The notes beneath the pieces are model-generated. The model did not search any database and was not told the DNA's origin. It worked only from the letters and a program-made list of their open reading frames with translations. Made by a program: the position numbers and the translations under genes. 39,412 nucleotides of DNA, taken from assembly GCF_024345515.1 (NCBI RefSeq), contig NZ_JAGQBG010000002.1, forward strand, positions 1 through 39,412, written 5' to 3'. Below, piece by piece: positions 32,259 to 39,412 of the stretch. Positions within the stretch are counted from its first letter, which is position 1, and each line of letters begins with the position of its first letter. The stretch is from Cyanobium sp. N5-Cardenillas. GTDB lineage: Bacteria > Cyanobacteriota > Cyanobacteriia > PCC-6307 > Cyanobiaceae.

Positions 32259-33793
32259 TGGGATCGTCCTCACTCCTGCTTCTCCTGGCCGCACCCATGG
32301 CCGGCACCCTGCTGCTGCCCCTGCTGCCGGCAACCGTTCCTTCCGTTCGGGTCCGCGGCATCGCGGCCCTGTTCGGCGCCCTTCAGCTGCTGGTGGGCCT
32401 GCTCTGTTGGCAGCACCCCCCCGCCGACCTGCAGCTGTCCTGGCTGCCGAAACTCGGGCTCAGGCTCGATCTCGGTCTCGACGGGCTCTCGCTGCCGCTG
32501 GTGCTGCTCACCGCGCTGATCACCTCCCTTTCGATCCTCTCAGCAGCGGCGGACCAGTCCCGGCCGCGGCTGTTCTTCTCCCTGATGCTGGCCACCAACC
32601 TGGGTGTCGTCACGGGTTTGCTGGCCCGCAACGCCCTGCTGTTCCTCCTGGCCTTCGAGCTGGTGCTGATCCCGATCACCCTGCTGGTGGCGGTCTGGGG
32701 GGGCGAGAAACGGGCCGGCGCCGCGGTGCGTTTCCTGCTCTACAGCGCCGTCTCCGGCCTGGCCCTGCTGGCGGCCGTGCTGGCCTTCGCCTGGTTCAAT
32801 CCCGCCGGTCCGCTCTTCGCTTTCGAGGATCTTCGCCAGGCCCAGTTCTCCCCCACGGCCCAACGCTGGATCCTGGCCCTGCTGCTGCTCTCCTTCGGCC
32901 TGAAGCTTCCCGTCTTTCCCCTGCACGGCTGGCAGCCCTTCACCTACGGCCAGGCCCCCACCCCGGTGGTGATGCTGCTGGCGGGCTCCGTCTCCAAGCT
33001 GGGCGCCTACGGCCTGCTGCGCTTCGGCGTGGGCTTCCTCCCGGACACCTGGGCCGCCTGGTCGCCATGGATCGCCGCCGCCGGTGCCATCAGCGCGGTG
33101 TACGGCGCCCTCAACGCCATCGTCCAGAGCGACATCCGCCGCCTGATGGCCTATAGCTCCCTCGGCCACATGGGCCTTCTGGTGCTGGGGCTCTCGGCCG
33201 CCACCCCCCTCAGCCTGCAGGGCGCGGTGGCCCAGATGCTCGCCCACGGCATCATCGTGGCCCTGCTGTTCGCCTGCGTGGGGCTGATCGAGCGCAAGAC
33301 CGGCACCACCGCCATCCCCGAGCTGTCGGGCCTGATGAATCCGCTGCGCGGACTGCCCTTCACCATGGGCATGCTGCTGCTGGCCATGATGGCGGCCGCC
33401 GGCATCCCCGGCCTGGCGGGCTTCCCGGCCGAGCTGCTGGTGTTCGAGGGCAGCTGGACCACCTTCCCCCGCGCCACCCTGGTCAGCCTGATCGCCTCGG
33501 GCTTCACCGCCGTCTACGCCATCCGCCTGTTCAACAGGGTGGGCTTCGGCCGCCTCGACAACGAGCGTGCCGACTGGAGCTCCACCTGCTGGAGCGAGCG
33601 GGCGCCGGCCATGGCCCTCACCGTGCTCGTGATTGCAGCGGGCCTCTGGCCAACGGCCCTCACGGGCTGGAGTGAGACCGAATCCACTGGCCTGGCCCTG
33701 CGCTCCCAGCCGTTCCTCAGACGGGACGGCGCCCAGCCCTTCTCCCTCGTCGCCGTCACCCTCCCTACAGCCTCGGAGCTGCGCACCTCATGA
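32258..33793 (+). CDS. ndhD3: NDH-1MS subunit NdhD3
   Basis: A 511-residue antiporter-like subunit of the NuoM/NdhD family. GLRLDLGLDGLSLPLVLLTA, LLARNALLFLLAFELVLIPI with the conserved membrane Glu, LKLPVFPLHGWQPFTYGQAP and LMAYSSLGHMGLLVLGLSAA are the familiar NuoM elements, including lysine and histidine positions of the proton path. It pumps protons as part of NDH-1MS and drives CO2 hydration by CupA. It begins on the TGATG of ndhF3 and ends in ATGA with cupA, so the operon is tightly coupled. Confidence 0.92.
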   Translation: MGSSSLLLLLAAPMAGTLLLPLLPATVPSVRVRGIAALFGALQLLVGLLCWQHPPADLQLSWLPKLGLRLDLGLDGLSLPLVLLTALITSLSILSAAADQSRPRLFFSLMLATNLGVVTGLLARNALLFLLAFELVLIPITLLVAVWGGEKRAGAAVRFLLYSAVSGLALLAAVLAFAWFNPAGPLFAFEDLRQAQFSPTAQRWILALLLLSFGLKLPVFPLHGWQPFTYGQAPTPVVMLLAGSVSKLGAYGLLRFGVGFLPDTWAAWSPWIAAAGAISAVYGALNAIVQSDIRRLMAYSSLGHMGLLVLGLSAATPLSLQGAVAQMLAHGIIVALLFACVGLIERKTGTTAIPELSGLMNPLRGLPFTMGMLLLAMMAAAGIPGLAGFPAELLVFEGSWTTFPRATLVSLIASGFTAVYAIRLFNRVGFGRLDNERADWSSTCWSERAPAMALTVLVIAAGLWPTALTGWSETESTGLALRSQPFLRRDGAQPFSLVAVTLPTASELRTS

Positions 33794-35100
33794 CGCCCCC
33801 CACCGCCACGGCCCCCGAGCCCGTCACCGCTCCCCTGATCCCGCCCTCCACCCATCGCTATGCCGATGTGATCCACCGGCTGGAGGCCGGCGGCTCGATG
33901 CTGCCGGACACGCCGGAGAACCTGATGCAGATCATCGGCATCTACAAGGCCTATGCCGTGCCAATGGACTTCTACTGGCGCGACCTGCTCTACATCGCCG
34001 AGCAGGTGTTCCTCGATCCCCTGCCGGCCTTCAAGTACTTTCCCAGTCAGGAGTATCTCGATCTCCCCAATTCCTACGCCGGCGATCAATCGAAGCTCCG
34101 CATCTGGCGCGGCGGTGAAAAGGCCCATCCTGAACTGCTGGCGTTCATGGAGAAGGGCGAAACCGGCAAGATGTCGAAGCTGCTCCATCACCTCTGGCAC
34201 GACCGGATCAACATGGAGTTCGCCGAGGCCTGCATGGAGGCCATGCTCTGGCACCAGGGCATGGGCGGCCGCTTCTACGACTACCTCGCCAGTGATGCCT
34301 ACCGGGCCAACGCCGATCGCGCCATCAAGGCCTACTTCCGCGGCAACCCCCTGATGCTCGGCCTCTATCGCCTGTTCCCTGAGATGTTCATGGAGCAGGT
34401 GAAGAAGATGAGCTACTACGCCAACCTCGGCCTGTTCTGGGAGGTGATGGCGCCGGTGTTCTTCGAGATGAGCGACATCTACGACGAGGGCGGCTTCAAG
34501 GGCGTTCCCGACGCCATGAACTTCCTGGTGAACGGCATCTTCGCGGTGGCGGGCCGGCCCATCTATCACCACGTTTACATCAAGGGTGAGTGTTTCGAGA
34601 TCATCCCCAAGAGCGAAGGCTTCACCTGGCTCTATGAAGCGGCTCTGCCCTACGTGGAGGCGGTCTTCTATCGCACCGCCCCCTTCCGCGGCACCAAGAG
34701 CTACAACGCCCAGGCTTATCAGGTGCCTGCCGATCAGGCCGATTTCCACTACGGCATCCTCTATGCCGACGTGTTCCCCGTGGGCTCGGCCGGCATCCCT
34801 CCCACCCTGCTGATGCAGGACATGCTGCATTTCCTGCCCCCCTATCTCGTGGATCTGTACAAGACCCACAAGCGGGGTGAGGAGGATCAGCTGATCCAGC
34901 TGGGCATCACCTTCCAGCGCTCCATGTACAACGTCACCTCGGCGGTGATCCAGGCCCTGCGCTGCGCCCTGCTCTATCCCCTGGATGACACCGACCCCGT
35001 GCATCTGATGGCCAACCGGAAGTTCTTCGAAGCCCAGATGGACCGGTTCCTGCGGCCCGAGGCCCGCCTGCCCCAGATCCAGACCCAGGACTACCGCTAG
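33790..35100 (+). CDS. cupA: CO2 hydration protein CupA/ChpY
   Basis: A 436-residue soluble protein of the CO2-hydration (Chp) family, known only from cyanobacteria. Visible family features are HRLEAGGSMLPDTPENLMQI, IYKAYAVPMDFYWRDLLYIA, LHHLWHDRINMEFAEACMEA and YNVTSAVIQALRCALLYPL. CupA converts CO2 to bicarbonate on the cytoplasmic face of NDH-1MS and works as a vectorial carbonic anhydrase; several conserved His/Cys/Glu residues (HHLWHD, KGECFEII) are candidates for the zinc site. The high-affinity CupA form, rather than the constitutive CupB/ChpX, is favoured because cupS follows. Overlaps ndhD3 by ATGA. Confidence 0.9.
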   Translation: MTPPTATAPEPVTAPLIPPSTHRYADVIHRLEAGGSMLPDTPENLMQIIGIYKAYAVPMDFYWRDLLYIAEQVFLDPLPAFKYFPSQEYLDLPNSYAGDQSKLRIWRGGEKAHPELLAFMEKGETGKMSKLLHHLWHDRINMEFAEACMEAMLWHQGMGGRFYDYLASDAYRANADRAIKAYFRGNPLMLGLYRLFPEMFMEQVKKMSYYANLGLFWEVMAPVFFEMSDIYDEGGFKGVPDAMNFLVNGIFAVAGRPIYHHVYIKGECFEIIPKSEGFTWLYEAALPYVEAVFYRTAPFRGTKSYNAQAYQVPADQADFHYGILYADVFPVGSAGIPPTLLMQDMLHFLPPYLVDLYKTHKRGEEDQLIQLGITFQRSMYNVTSAVIQALRCALLYPLDDTDPVHLMANRKFFEAQMDRFLRPEARLPQIQTQDYR

Positions 35101-35103
35101 GAG
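35099..35103 (+). promoter_or_regulatory. Ribosome binding site of cupS
   Basis: AGGAG overlaps the cupA stop codon and lies 6 nt before the cupS ATG. This strong Shine-Dalgarno site contrasts with most junctions here, which rely on overlap. Confidence 0.6.
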
Positions 35104-35109
35104 ATCCCC

Positions 35110-35511
35110 ATGGCCAACATCATCGAAACCGCCAAGGGAGCCGGCGTCTTCAGCACCCTGCTCACCGCCGTCGAGGTGGCCGGTCTCACCGCCGCCCTCG
35201 AGAGCCCCGGCCCCTTCACCGTCTTCGCCCCGGTCGACGACGCCTTCGCCGCCCTTCCCCCCGGCACGGTCCAGACCCTGGTGGACAACGTGCCCCAGCT
35301 GGCGCGGATCCTCAAGTTCCATGTGCTCTCCGGGGCCTACCTGCGGGAGCAACTGGTGACGCAGCCGGAATGGGAGAGCCTGGAGGGGGCACCGGTGGCG
35401 ATCCGCCGGGCCGAACCCTTCGAGGTCAAGAACGCCACCGTTGTTTCCGCCGACATCGTCTGCGACAACGGCATCGTGCACGTGATCGACCGGGTGATCC
35501 TGCCGGGATGA
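35110..35511 (+). CDS. cupS: Fasciclin-domain protein CupS of NDH-1MS
   Basis: A 133-residue single fasciclin (FAS1) domain protein. IIETAKGAGVFSTLLTAVEV, GPFTVFAPVDDAFAALPPGT, ILKFHVLSGAYL and NGIVHVIDRVILPG are the H1 and H2 regions of the fold. CupS is the small extra subunit of the inducible NDH-1MS complex, bound next to CupA. There is no signal peptide, in keeping with a cytoplasmic face location. Its stop overlaps the start of the amino-acid binding protein (ATGA). Confidence 0.9.
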   Translation: MANIIETAKGAGVFSTLLTAVEVAGLTAALESPGPFTVFAPVDDAFAALPPGTVQTLVDNVPQLARILKFHVLSGAYLREQLVTQPEWESLEGAPVAIRRAEPFEVKNATVVSADIVCDNGIVHVIDRVILPG

Positions 35512-36557
35512 CCAGAGCGGGCCTGCTGGGGCTGGCGGTGGTCGGTGCCCTTGTGGGCTGCGCCGCCGGCAACGGGGACCCCGGCAGCCCCACCATGGCC
35601 AAGATCCGTGAACGGGGACGGCTGGTCTGCGCCGTGGATGGGGCGGTGCCGGGGTTCAGCACGGTGGACCCCGGCGGCGCCTTCGTGGGCATCGACGCCG
35701 ACTTCTGCCGGGCGGTGGCTGCCGCGGTGCTGGGGGATCCGGCCAAGGTGGAGTTCCGGCCGGTGACGGCGGGGGAGCGCTTCGTTGCTCTCAACAGCGG
35801 CGAAGTCGACCTGCTCTCGATCAGCTCCACCCACACCCTCAGCCGCGACGCCCCCGGCGGCAACGCCCTCAGCTTCGGACCTGTCTTCTTCTATGACGGC
35901 CAGGGGGTGATGGTGCCCGCGGCCAGCGGCATCCGCCGCCTGCGGGACCTGGCCGGCAAGCCGATCTGCGTCGAGAGCGGCACCAACACCGAGCTCAACC
36001 TGGCCGATCGCATGCGGGAGCTGGGGGTGGCCTACCAGCCGCTGCGCTTCCAGTCTGGCGAGCAGGCCTACCCCGCCTACGAGCAGGGCCGCTGCGCCGC
36101 CATCACCAGCGACAGCTCCCTGCTGGCGGCCAAGCGCAGCGGCTTCAAGGAGCCGGCAGCCCACGTGCTGCTGCCGGAGCTGCACAGCAAGGAACCCAGC
36201 GCCAAGGTGACGATCCAGGCCGATCCGGCCTGGGCCGATGCGGTGCGCTGGATCAGCCACACCCTGGTCCAGGCGGAGGAGAGCGGCCTCACCCAGGCCA
36301 ACGTCGAAGCCCGCCTCGCCGCGGCCCGGCGGGACCCCAGCCAGGCCGAAGCGCGCCGCTTCCTGGGGGTGGAGGGGGATTTCGGCCGCCAGCTGGGCCT
36401 TCCCGCCGACTTCACGGTGCAGGTGGTGCAGGCGGTGGGCAACTACGGCGAGCTGTTCGAGCGGCACCTGGGCAGCGCCACCCCCCTGGGCCTGGAGCGG
36501 GGCCTCAACCGGCTGTGGAACAAGGGCGGTCTGCACATCGCGCCCCCCTTCCGCTGA
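35508..36557 (+). CDS. Polar amino-acid ABC transporter substrate-binding lipoprotein, copy 1
   Basis: A 349-residue SBP of the AapJ/NatF family, the general L-amino-acid receptor of ABC importers. A lipobox (ALVGC, Cys18) anchors it outside the plasma membrane. RERGRLVCAVDGAVPGF, GGAFVGIDADFCRAVAAAVL and AGKPICVESGTNTELNLAD mark lobe one and the hinge. The ligand loop reads DLLSISSTHTLSRDA, whereas the downstream paralogue has DLLSRNTTMTLSRDA. The TLSRD arginine that should hold the ligand carboxylate is kept, but the R-N-T part is changed, so specificity may differ. The longer frame to 35370 lies over cupS. The ATG at 35508 overlaps the cupS stop. Confidence 0.87.
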   Translation: MTRAGLLGLAVVGALVGCAAGNGDPGSPTMAKIRERGRLVCAVDGAVPGFSTVDPGGAFVGIDADFCRAVAAAVLGDPAKVEFRPVTAGERFVALNSGEVDLLSISSTHTLSRDAPGGNALSFGPVFFYDGQGVMVPAASGIRRLRDLAGKPICVESGTNTELNLADRMRELGVAYQPLRFQSGEQAYPAYEQGRCAAITSDSSLLAAKRSGFKEPAAHVLLPELHSKEPSAKVTIQADPAWADAVRWISHTLVQAEESGLTQANVEARLAAARRDPSQAEARRFLGVEGDFGRQLGLPADFTVQVVQAVGNYGELFERHLGSATPLGLERGLNRLWNKGGLHIAPPFR

Positions 36558-36614
36558 GGAGGTTCCGGGCGGCCTACCTGCGCCGGCCCGCACCTGCAAC
36601 AATGCGGCCACCTT

Positions 36615-36620
36615 AAGGAA
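36615..36620 (+). promoter_or_regulatory. Ribosome binding site of the second binding-protein gene
   Basis: AAGGAA within CCTTAAGGAAGCAAGC sits 6 nt before the ATG at 36627. It lies in the only sizeable gap (69 bp) of the transporter operon. Confidence 0.55.
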
Positions 36621-36626
36621 GCAAGC

Positions 36627-37688
36627 ATGCTCTGGAACCGGACCCGCACCCTTGGGGCGTCCCTGCTGGCCGCCGGCCTGCTCGCCGGTTGCGCCGGGGA
36701 AGACGGCGGCGTGCAGAGCCAGAAACTCTCCACGATCACGGGGCGGGGCAAGCTGATCTGCGGTGTGGAAGGCAAGCTGCCCGGCTTCAGCTTCGTGGGC
36801 CCCGACGGCAAGTACCTCGGCCTGGATGTGGATGTCTGCAAGGCGGTGGCCGCCGCGGTGCTGGGGGATCCCGACAAGGTGGAGTACCGCGACCTGAACT
36901 CCAGCGAGCGCTTCGCCGCCCTGGCCAGCGGCGAGGTGGACCTGCTCTCGCGCAACACCACCATGACCCTGAGCCGCGATGCGGCCGGCGGCAATGGCCT
37001 CAGCTTCGCCCCCACCACCTTCTATGACGGCCAGGGCGTGCTGGTGCCGGTGGCCAGCGGCCTCAAGGACCTCAAGGGCCTCGCCGGCAAGCCGATCTGC
37101 GTCGAGAGCGGCACCACCACCGAGCTCAACCTGGCCGACCGGATGCGGGAGCAGAACATCCCCTACACGCCGCTGAAGTTCCAGACCAGCGACCAGACCT
37201 TCGCCGCCTACCTGGGTGATCGCTGCGTGGCCGTCACCAGCGACCGCTCCCAGCTGGCGGGCAAGCGCACCAGCTTCCCCAAACCGGATGCCCACACCCT
37301 GCTGCCGGTGGTGATGAGCAAGGAGCCCCTCACCCCCGCCACCACCAACGGCGATCCCGCCTGGGCCGATGCGGTGCGCTGGATCGTGTTCGGCCTGATG
37401 CAGGCCGAGGAGAGCGGCATCACCCAGGCCAATGTGGACGCCAAGCTGGCCGAAGCCAAGGCCAACACCAACCAGGCCGATCTGCGCCGCTTCCTGGGGG
37501 TGGAGGGTGACTTCGGCAAGCAGCTCGGCCTGCCCCCCGACTTCGTGGTCAAGGCGGTGAAGGCCGTGGGCAACTACGGCGAGATCTTCGATCGCAACGT
37601 GGGTCCCGCCTCCGCCCTCAAGCTTGACCGGGGCCTCAACCGCCAGTGGAAGGACGGCGGCCTGATCTACTCTCCGCCCTTCCGTTGA
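36627..37688 (+). CDS. Polar amino-acid ABC transporter substrate-binding lipoprotein, copy 2
   Basis: A 353-residue AapJ/NatF-type binding protein with a textbook lipobox (LLAGC, Cys22). GRGKLICGVEGKLPGF, DGKYLGLDVDVCKAVAAAVL and LAGKPICVESGTTTELNLAD match the family, and the canonical ligand loop LSRNTTMTLSRD is intact. It is clearly a tandem duplicate of the upstream gene: many blocks are identical, for example AVLGDP, FYDGQGV, RFLGVEGDFG and GNYGE. This copy keeps the family consensus and probably serves the two permeases that follow. It overlaps the first permease by TGATG. Confidence 0.9.
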   Translation: MLWNRTRTLGASLLAAGLLAGCAGEDGGVQSQKLSTITGRGKLICGVEGKLPGFSFVGPDGKYLGLDVDVCKAVAAAVLGDPDKVEYRDLNSSERFAALASGEVDLLSRNTTMTLSRDAAGGNGLSFAPTTFYDGQGVLVPVASGLKDLKGLAGKPICVESGTTTELNLADRMREQNIPYTPLKFQTSDQTFAAYLGDRCVAVTSDRSQLAGKRTSFPKPDAHTLLPVVMSKEPLTPATTNGDPAWADAVRWIVFGLMQAEESGITQANVDAKLAEAKANTNQADLRRFLGVEGDFGKQLGLPPDFVVKAVKAVGNYGEIFDRNVGPASALKLDRGLNRQWKDGGLIYSPPFR

Positions 37689-38710
37689 TGGCGCCGGTCC
37701 CCCCCGCCGACCCGACCCCATCGCCCCTGCCTGCCCCCAAGCCGCCCTGGTGGCGCGACCGCCGCGTCATTCCCTGGGTGGTGCAGGCCGTGGTGGGTCT
37801 GCTGGTGCTGCTGCTGATCGCCTTCCTGCTGGGCAATCTGATCCGCAACCTGACGGCGGCCGGACTGCTGCTGAGCTGGCGCTGGCTGCAGCAGCCGGCC
37901 GGCTTCGACATCTCGGAATCGGTGATTCCGTTCAATGCCCAGCTGCCCTACTGGCGCGCCCTGGCGGCCGGTCTGGTCAACACGATCCGGGCCGTGCTGG
38001 TGGGCCTGGTGGGGGCCACCCTGCTGGGCACCCTGGTGGGCATGGCCTCCTTCAGCCACAACGGCCTGCTGCGGCGGCTGGCCCGGGTCTACGTGGAGGT
38101 GGTGCGCAACATCCCCCTGCTGCTGCAGCTGGTGTTCTGGTACTTCGTGGTGTTTCTCACCCTGCCGAACGGCCTGGCGGCGATCCAGCTCCCCGGGGTG
38201 GTGCTGGCCAAGTCGGGGCTGTACATCGTCGGGCTGGGCGAGGGACTGCGCTGGATGGGTCCCACCCTCGTCAACGGGGTGTGGCAGGCGCCGGTGCGCC
38301 TGAGCGTCGAATTCGGCGCCCTGCTCACCGGCCTGATCGTGTATTCGGGGGCCTTCATCGCCGAGGTGGTGCGGGGCGGCATCGCCGCCGTTCCCAAGGG
38401 GCAGTGGGAGGCGGCCTCCTCCCTGGGACTGAGCTGGTTCGCCACCCTGCGCCGCATCGTGCTGCCCCAGTCCCTGCGGGTGATCGTGCCGGGGCTGAAC
38501 ACCCAATACATCTCCCTGGCCAAGAACTCCTCCCTGGCGGTGGCGGTGGGCTACACCGACCTCTATTCCGTGGCCGAAACCACCCTCAACCAGACCGGAC
38601 GGGCCGTGGAGGTGGTGCTGGTGCTGCTGGCGGCCTACCTCACCCTCGACCTGCTGATCTCGGCCCTGATGAACGGCCTCAACCACCTGGTCCAGATCCG
38701 GGAGCGCTGA
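37688..38710 (+). CDS. Amino-acid ABC transporter permease, first subunit (AapQ/NatG-like)
   Basis: A 340-residue inner-membrane permease. A Pro-rich cytoplasmic N-terminus is followed by several membrane segments; LVNTIRAVLVGLVGATLLGT starts the HisM-type domain, VEVVRNIPLLLQLVFWYFVV is its conserved second block, and EVVRGGIAAVPKGQWEAASS is the EAA loop that meets the ATPase. The starts at 37646 or 37688 are in the same frame; 37688 is favoured by its TGATG overlap with the binding protein. In Anabaena the NatFGH-BgtA (N-II) system of this type imports acidic and neutral polar amino acids. No ATPase gene is seen before the window ends. Confidence 0.9.
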   Translation: MAPVPPADPTPSPLPAPKPPWWRDRRVIPWVVQAVVGLLVLLLIAFLLGNLIRNLTAAGLLLSWRWLQQPAGFDISESVIPFNAQLPYWRALAAGLVNTIRAVLVGLVGATLLGTLVGMASFSHNGLLRRLARVYVEVVRNIPLLLQLVFWYFVVFLTLPNGLAAIQLPGVVLAKSGLYIVGLGEGLRWMGPTLVNGVWQAPVRLSVEFGALLTGLIVYSGAFIAEVVRGGIAAVPKGQWEAASSLGLSWFATLRRIVLPQSLRVIVPGLNTQYISLAKNSSLAVAVGYTDLYSVAETTLNQTGRAVEVVLVLLAAYLTLDLLISALMNGLNHLVQIRER

Positions 38711-38711
38711 C

Positions 38712-39412
38712 ATGAAATTCCAGCTACGGCGGCTGCGCGCCGAACTGTTCGCCACCCCCGCCGACGCGGTGCTGAGTCTGGCCCTGATCACGCTTCTCGG
38801 CTTTGGGGCCTTCGGCTTCCTGCGCTGGGCCCTCACCCAGGCCCAGTGGGCCGTGGTCAGGGTGAACAGCACCCTGTTCGCCGTGGGCCGCTATCCGGTG
38901 GAGCAGCAGTGGCGCCTCTGGCTGCTCACTGCCCTGCTGGTCGCGGCCAGCGGCGCCACCTGGGGCCTGCTGCGGGCCCACCCCCGCCCCGACCGCACCG
39001 GGGTGCTCTGGCCGCGCAACGACCGGCTGGCCGTGGGGCTGCTCGCCCTGATCGCCCTGGCCGTGCCCTTGGCCCTCGGGCTGACCCTCGCCATCCAGGC
39101 CCGCTGGTGGGGGCTCACCCTGCTGCTGGCGCTCTGCCGCTGGCTGGCCGGCCGCTACGGGGCGACCCTCTCCCCCACCGGCCGGCGGCTGGCGGCCCTG
39201 GTCTGGCCGGTGCTCTACCTGGTGGGCATGGTGCTGATCAGCGGTGGCCTGGGCCTGGTCACCGTCTCCCCTTCGGAATGGGGCGGACTGATGCTCACCC
39301 TGCTGGCCTCCAGCTTCGCGATCCTTCTGTGCTTCCCGATCGGTGTGCTGCTCGCCCTCGGACGCCGCAGCGACCTGCCGCTGCTGCGCTGGGGTTCGGT
39401 GCTCTACATCGA
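38712..39412 (+). CDS. Amino-acid ABC transporter permease, second subunit (AapM/NatH-like), partial
   Basis: Open frame of 233 codons starting at ATG 38712, one base after the first permease stop, and running off the right edge without a stop. The translation MKFQLRRLRAELFATPADAV is followed by many membrane segments (LALITLLGFGAFGFL, LLTALLVAASGATWGLL, LAVGLLALIALAVPLALGL) and ends LGRRSDLPLLRWGSVLYID. That region resembles the start of the conserved HisM permease domain (L-G-R-x-S-x-L-P). The order binding protein, permease 1, permease 2 matches Aap and Nat operons, so an ATPase gene should follow outside the window. Confidence 0.85.
   Translation, partial: MKFQLRRLRAELFATPADAVLSLALITLLGFGAFGFLRWALTQAQWAVVRVNSTLFAVGRYPVEQQWRLWLLTALLVAASGATWGLLRAHPRPDRTGVLWPRNDRLAVGLLALIALAVPLALGLTLAIQARWWGLTLLLALCRWLAGRYGATLSPTGRRLAALVWPVLYLVGMVLISGGLGLVTVSPSEWGGLMLTLLASSFAILLCFPIGVLLALGRRSDLPLLRWGSVLYI

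Noticed and set aside
30741-32333. Minus-strand frame of 530 codons opposite ndhF3
   Set aside because: Very rich in Gln, His and Gly, the usual antisense pattern of Leu-rich membrane genes here; no motif.
33514-37721. Long minus-strand frames opposite cupA, cupS and the binding proteins
   Set aside because: Shadows of well-supported plus-strand genes; the two tandem binding proteins even give repeated shadow sequence.
1-39412. CRISPR arrays, tRNA/rRNA genes, insertion sequences
   Set aside because: No regularly spaced direct repeats, cloverleaf-type sequences, rRNA-like stretches or transposase motifs were seen on either strand.

Overview
The window reads as a GC-rich picocyanobacterial chromosome (Synechococcus/Cyanobium type). 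The strongest sign is an intact ndhF3-ndhD3-cupA-cupS operon, the inducible NDH-1MS CO2-uptake complex found only in cyanobacteria. Very high G+C in most of the window and tight ATGA/TGATG gene overlaps agree with this. The exact genus cannot be fixed from sequence reading alone. I saw no rRNA, tRNA, insertion sequence or CRISPR array.

Region 1 (1-11.5 kb) is an exopolysaccharide locus of the Wzx/Wzy type. On the minus strand are wza-like export, wzz/PCP-like chain-length and partial wzy-like polymerase genes. On the plus strand are a sulfotransferase, a Wzx-like flippase, a family-4 glycosyltransferase, a small uncertain ORF, two family-2 glycosyltransferases, an Alg14/Alg13 (PssD/PssE) split glycosyltransferase pair, a priming sugar-phosphate transferase and a small GHKL ATPase. 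The sulfotransferase suggests a sulfated polymer. The first ~5.7 kb are clearly more A/T-rich than the rest, which suggests separate ancestry. The most striking item is the priming enzyme: it carries an N-terminal STAS (anti-sigma antagonist) domain with an intact DSSG phospho-acceptor motif. The next gene, overlapping by GTGA, encodes an RsbW/SpoIIAB-like kinase. This looks like a partner-switch module wired straight into the committing step of polysaccharide synthesis.

Region 2 (11.5-23.3 kb) is mostly housekeeping: a small hypothetical, an L,D-transpeptidase, glgA, a Pro-rich membrane protein, murF, ybjQ, a META-domain protein, pyrC, a YqhA-family protein, an NCS2-like permease interrupted by one in-frame amber codon, def, a formyltransferase/NodB-deacetylase overlapping pair, and a DedA protein.

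Region 3 (23.3-30.2 kb) concerns ion transport: an SLC13/RCK_C transporter downstream of a KimA-like APC potassium/amino-acid transporter, a short remnant of a cation:proton antiporter, and a PacL-type P-type ATPase.

Region 4 (30.3-39.4 kb) is the ndhF3-ndhD3-cupA-cupS operon. It runs by an ATGA overlap into a polar amino-acid ABC transporter (two tandem binding proteins and two permeases, the second cut by the window end). CO2 uptake and amino-acid uptake may therefore be co-transcribed.
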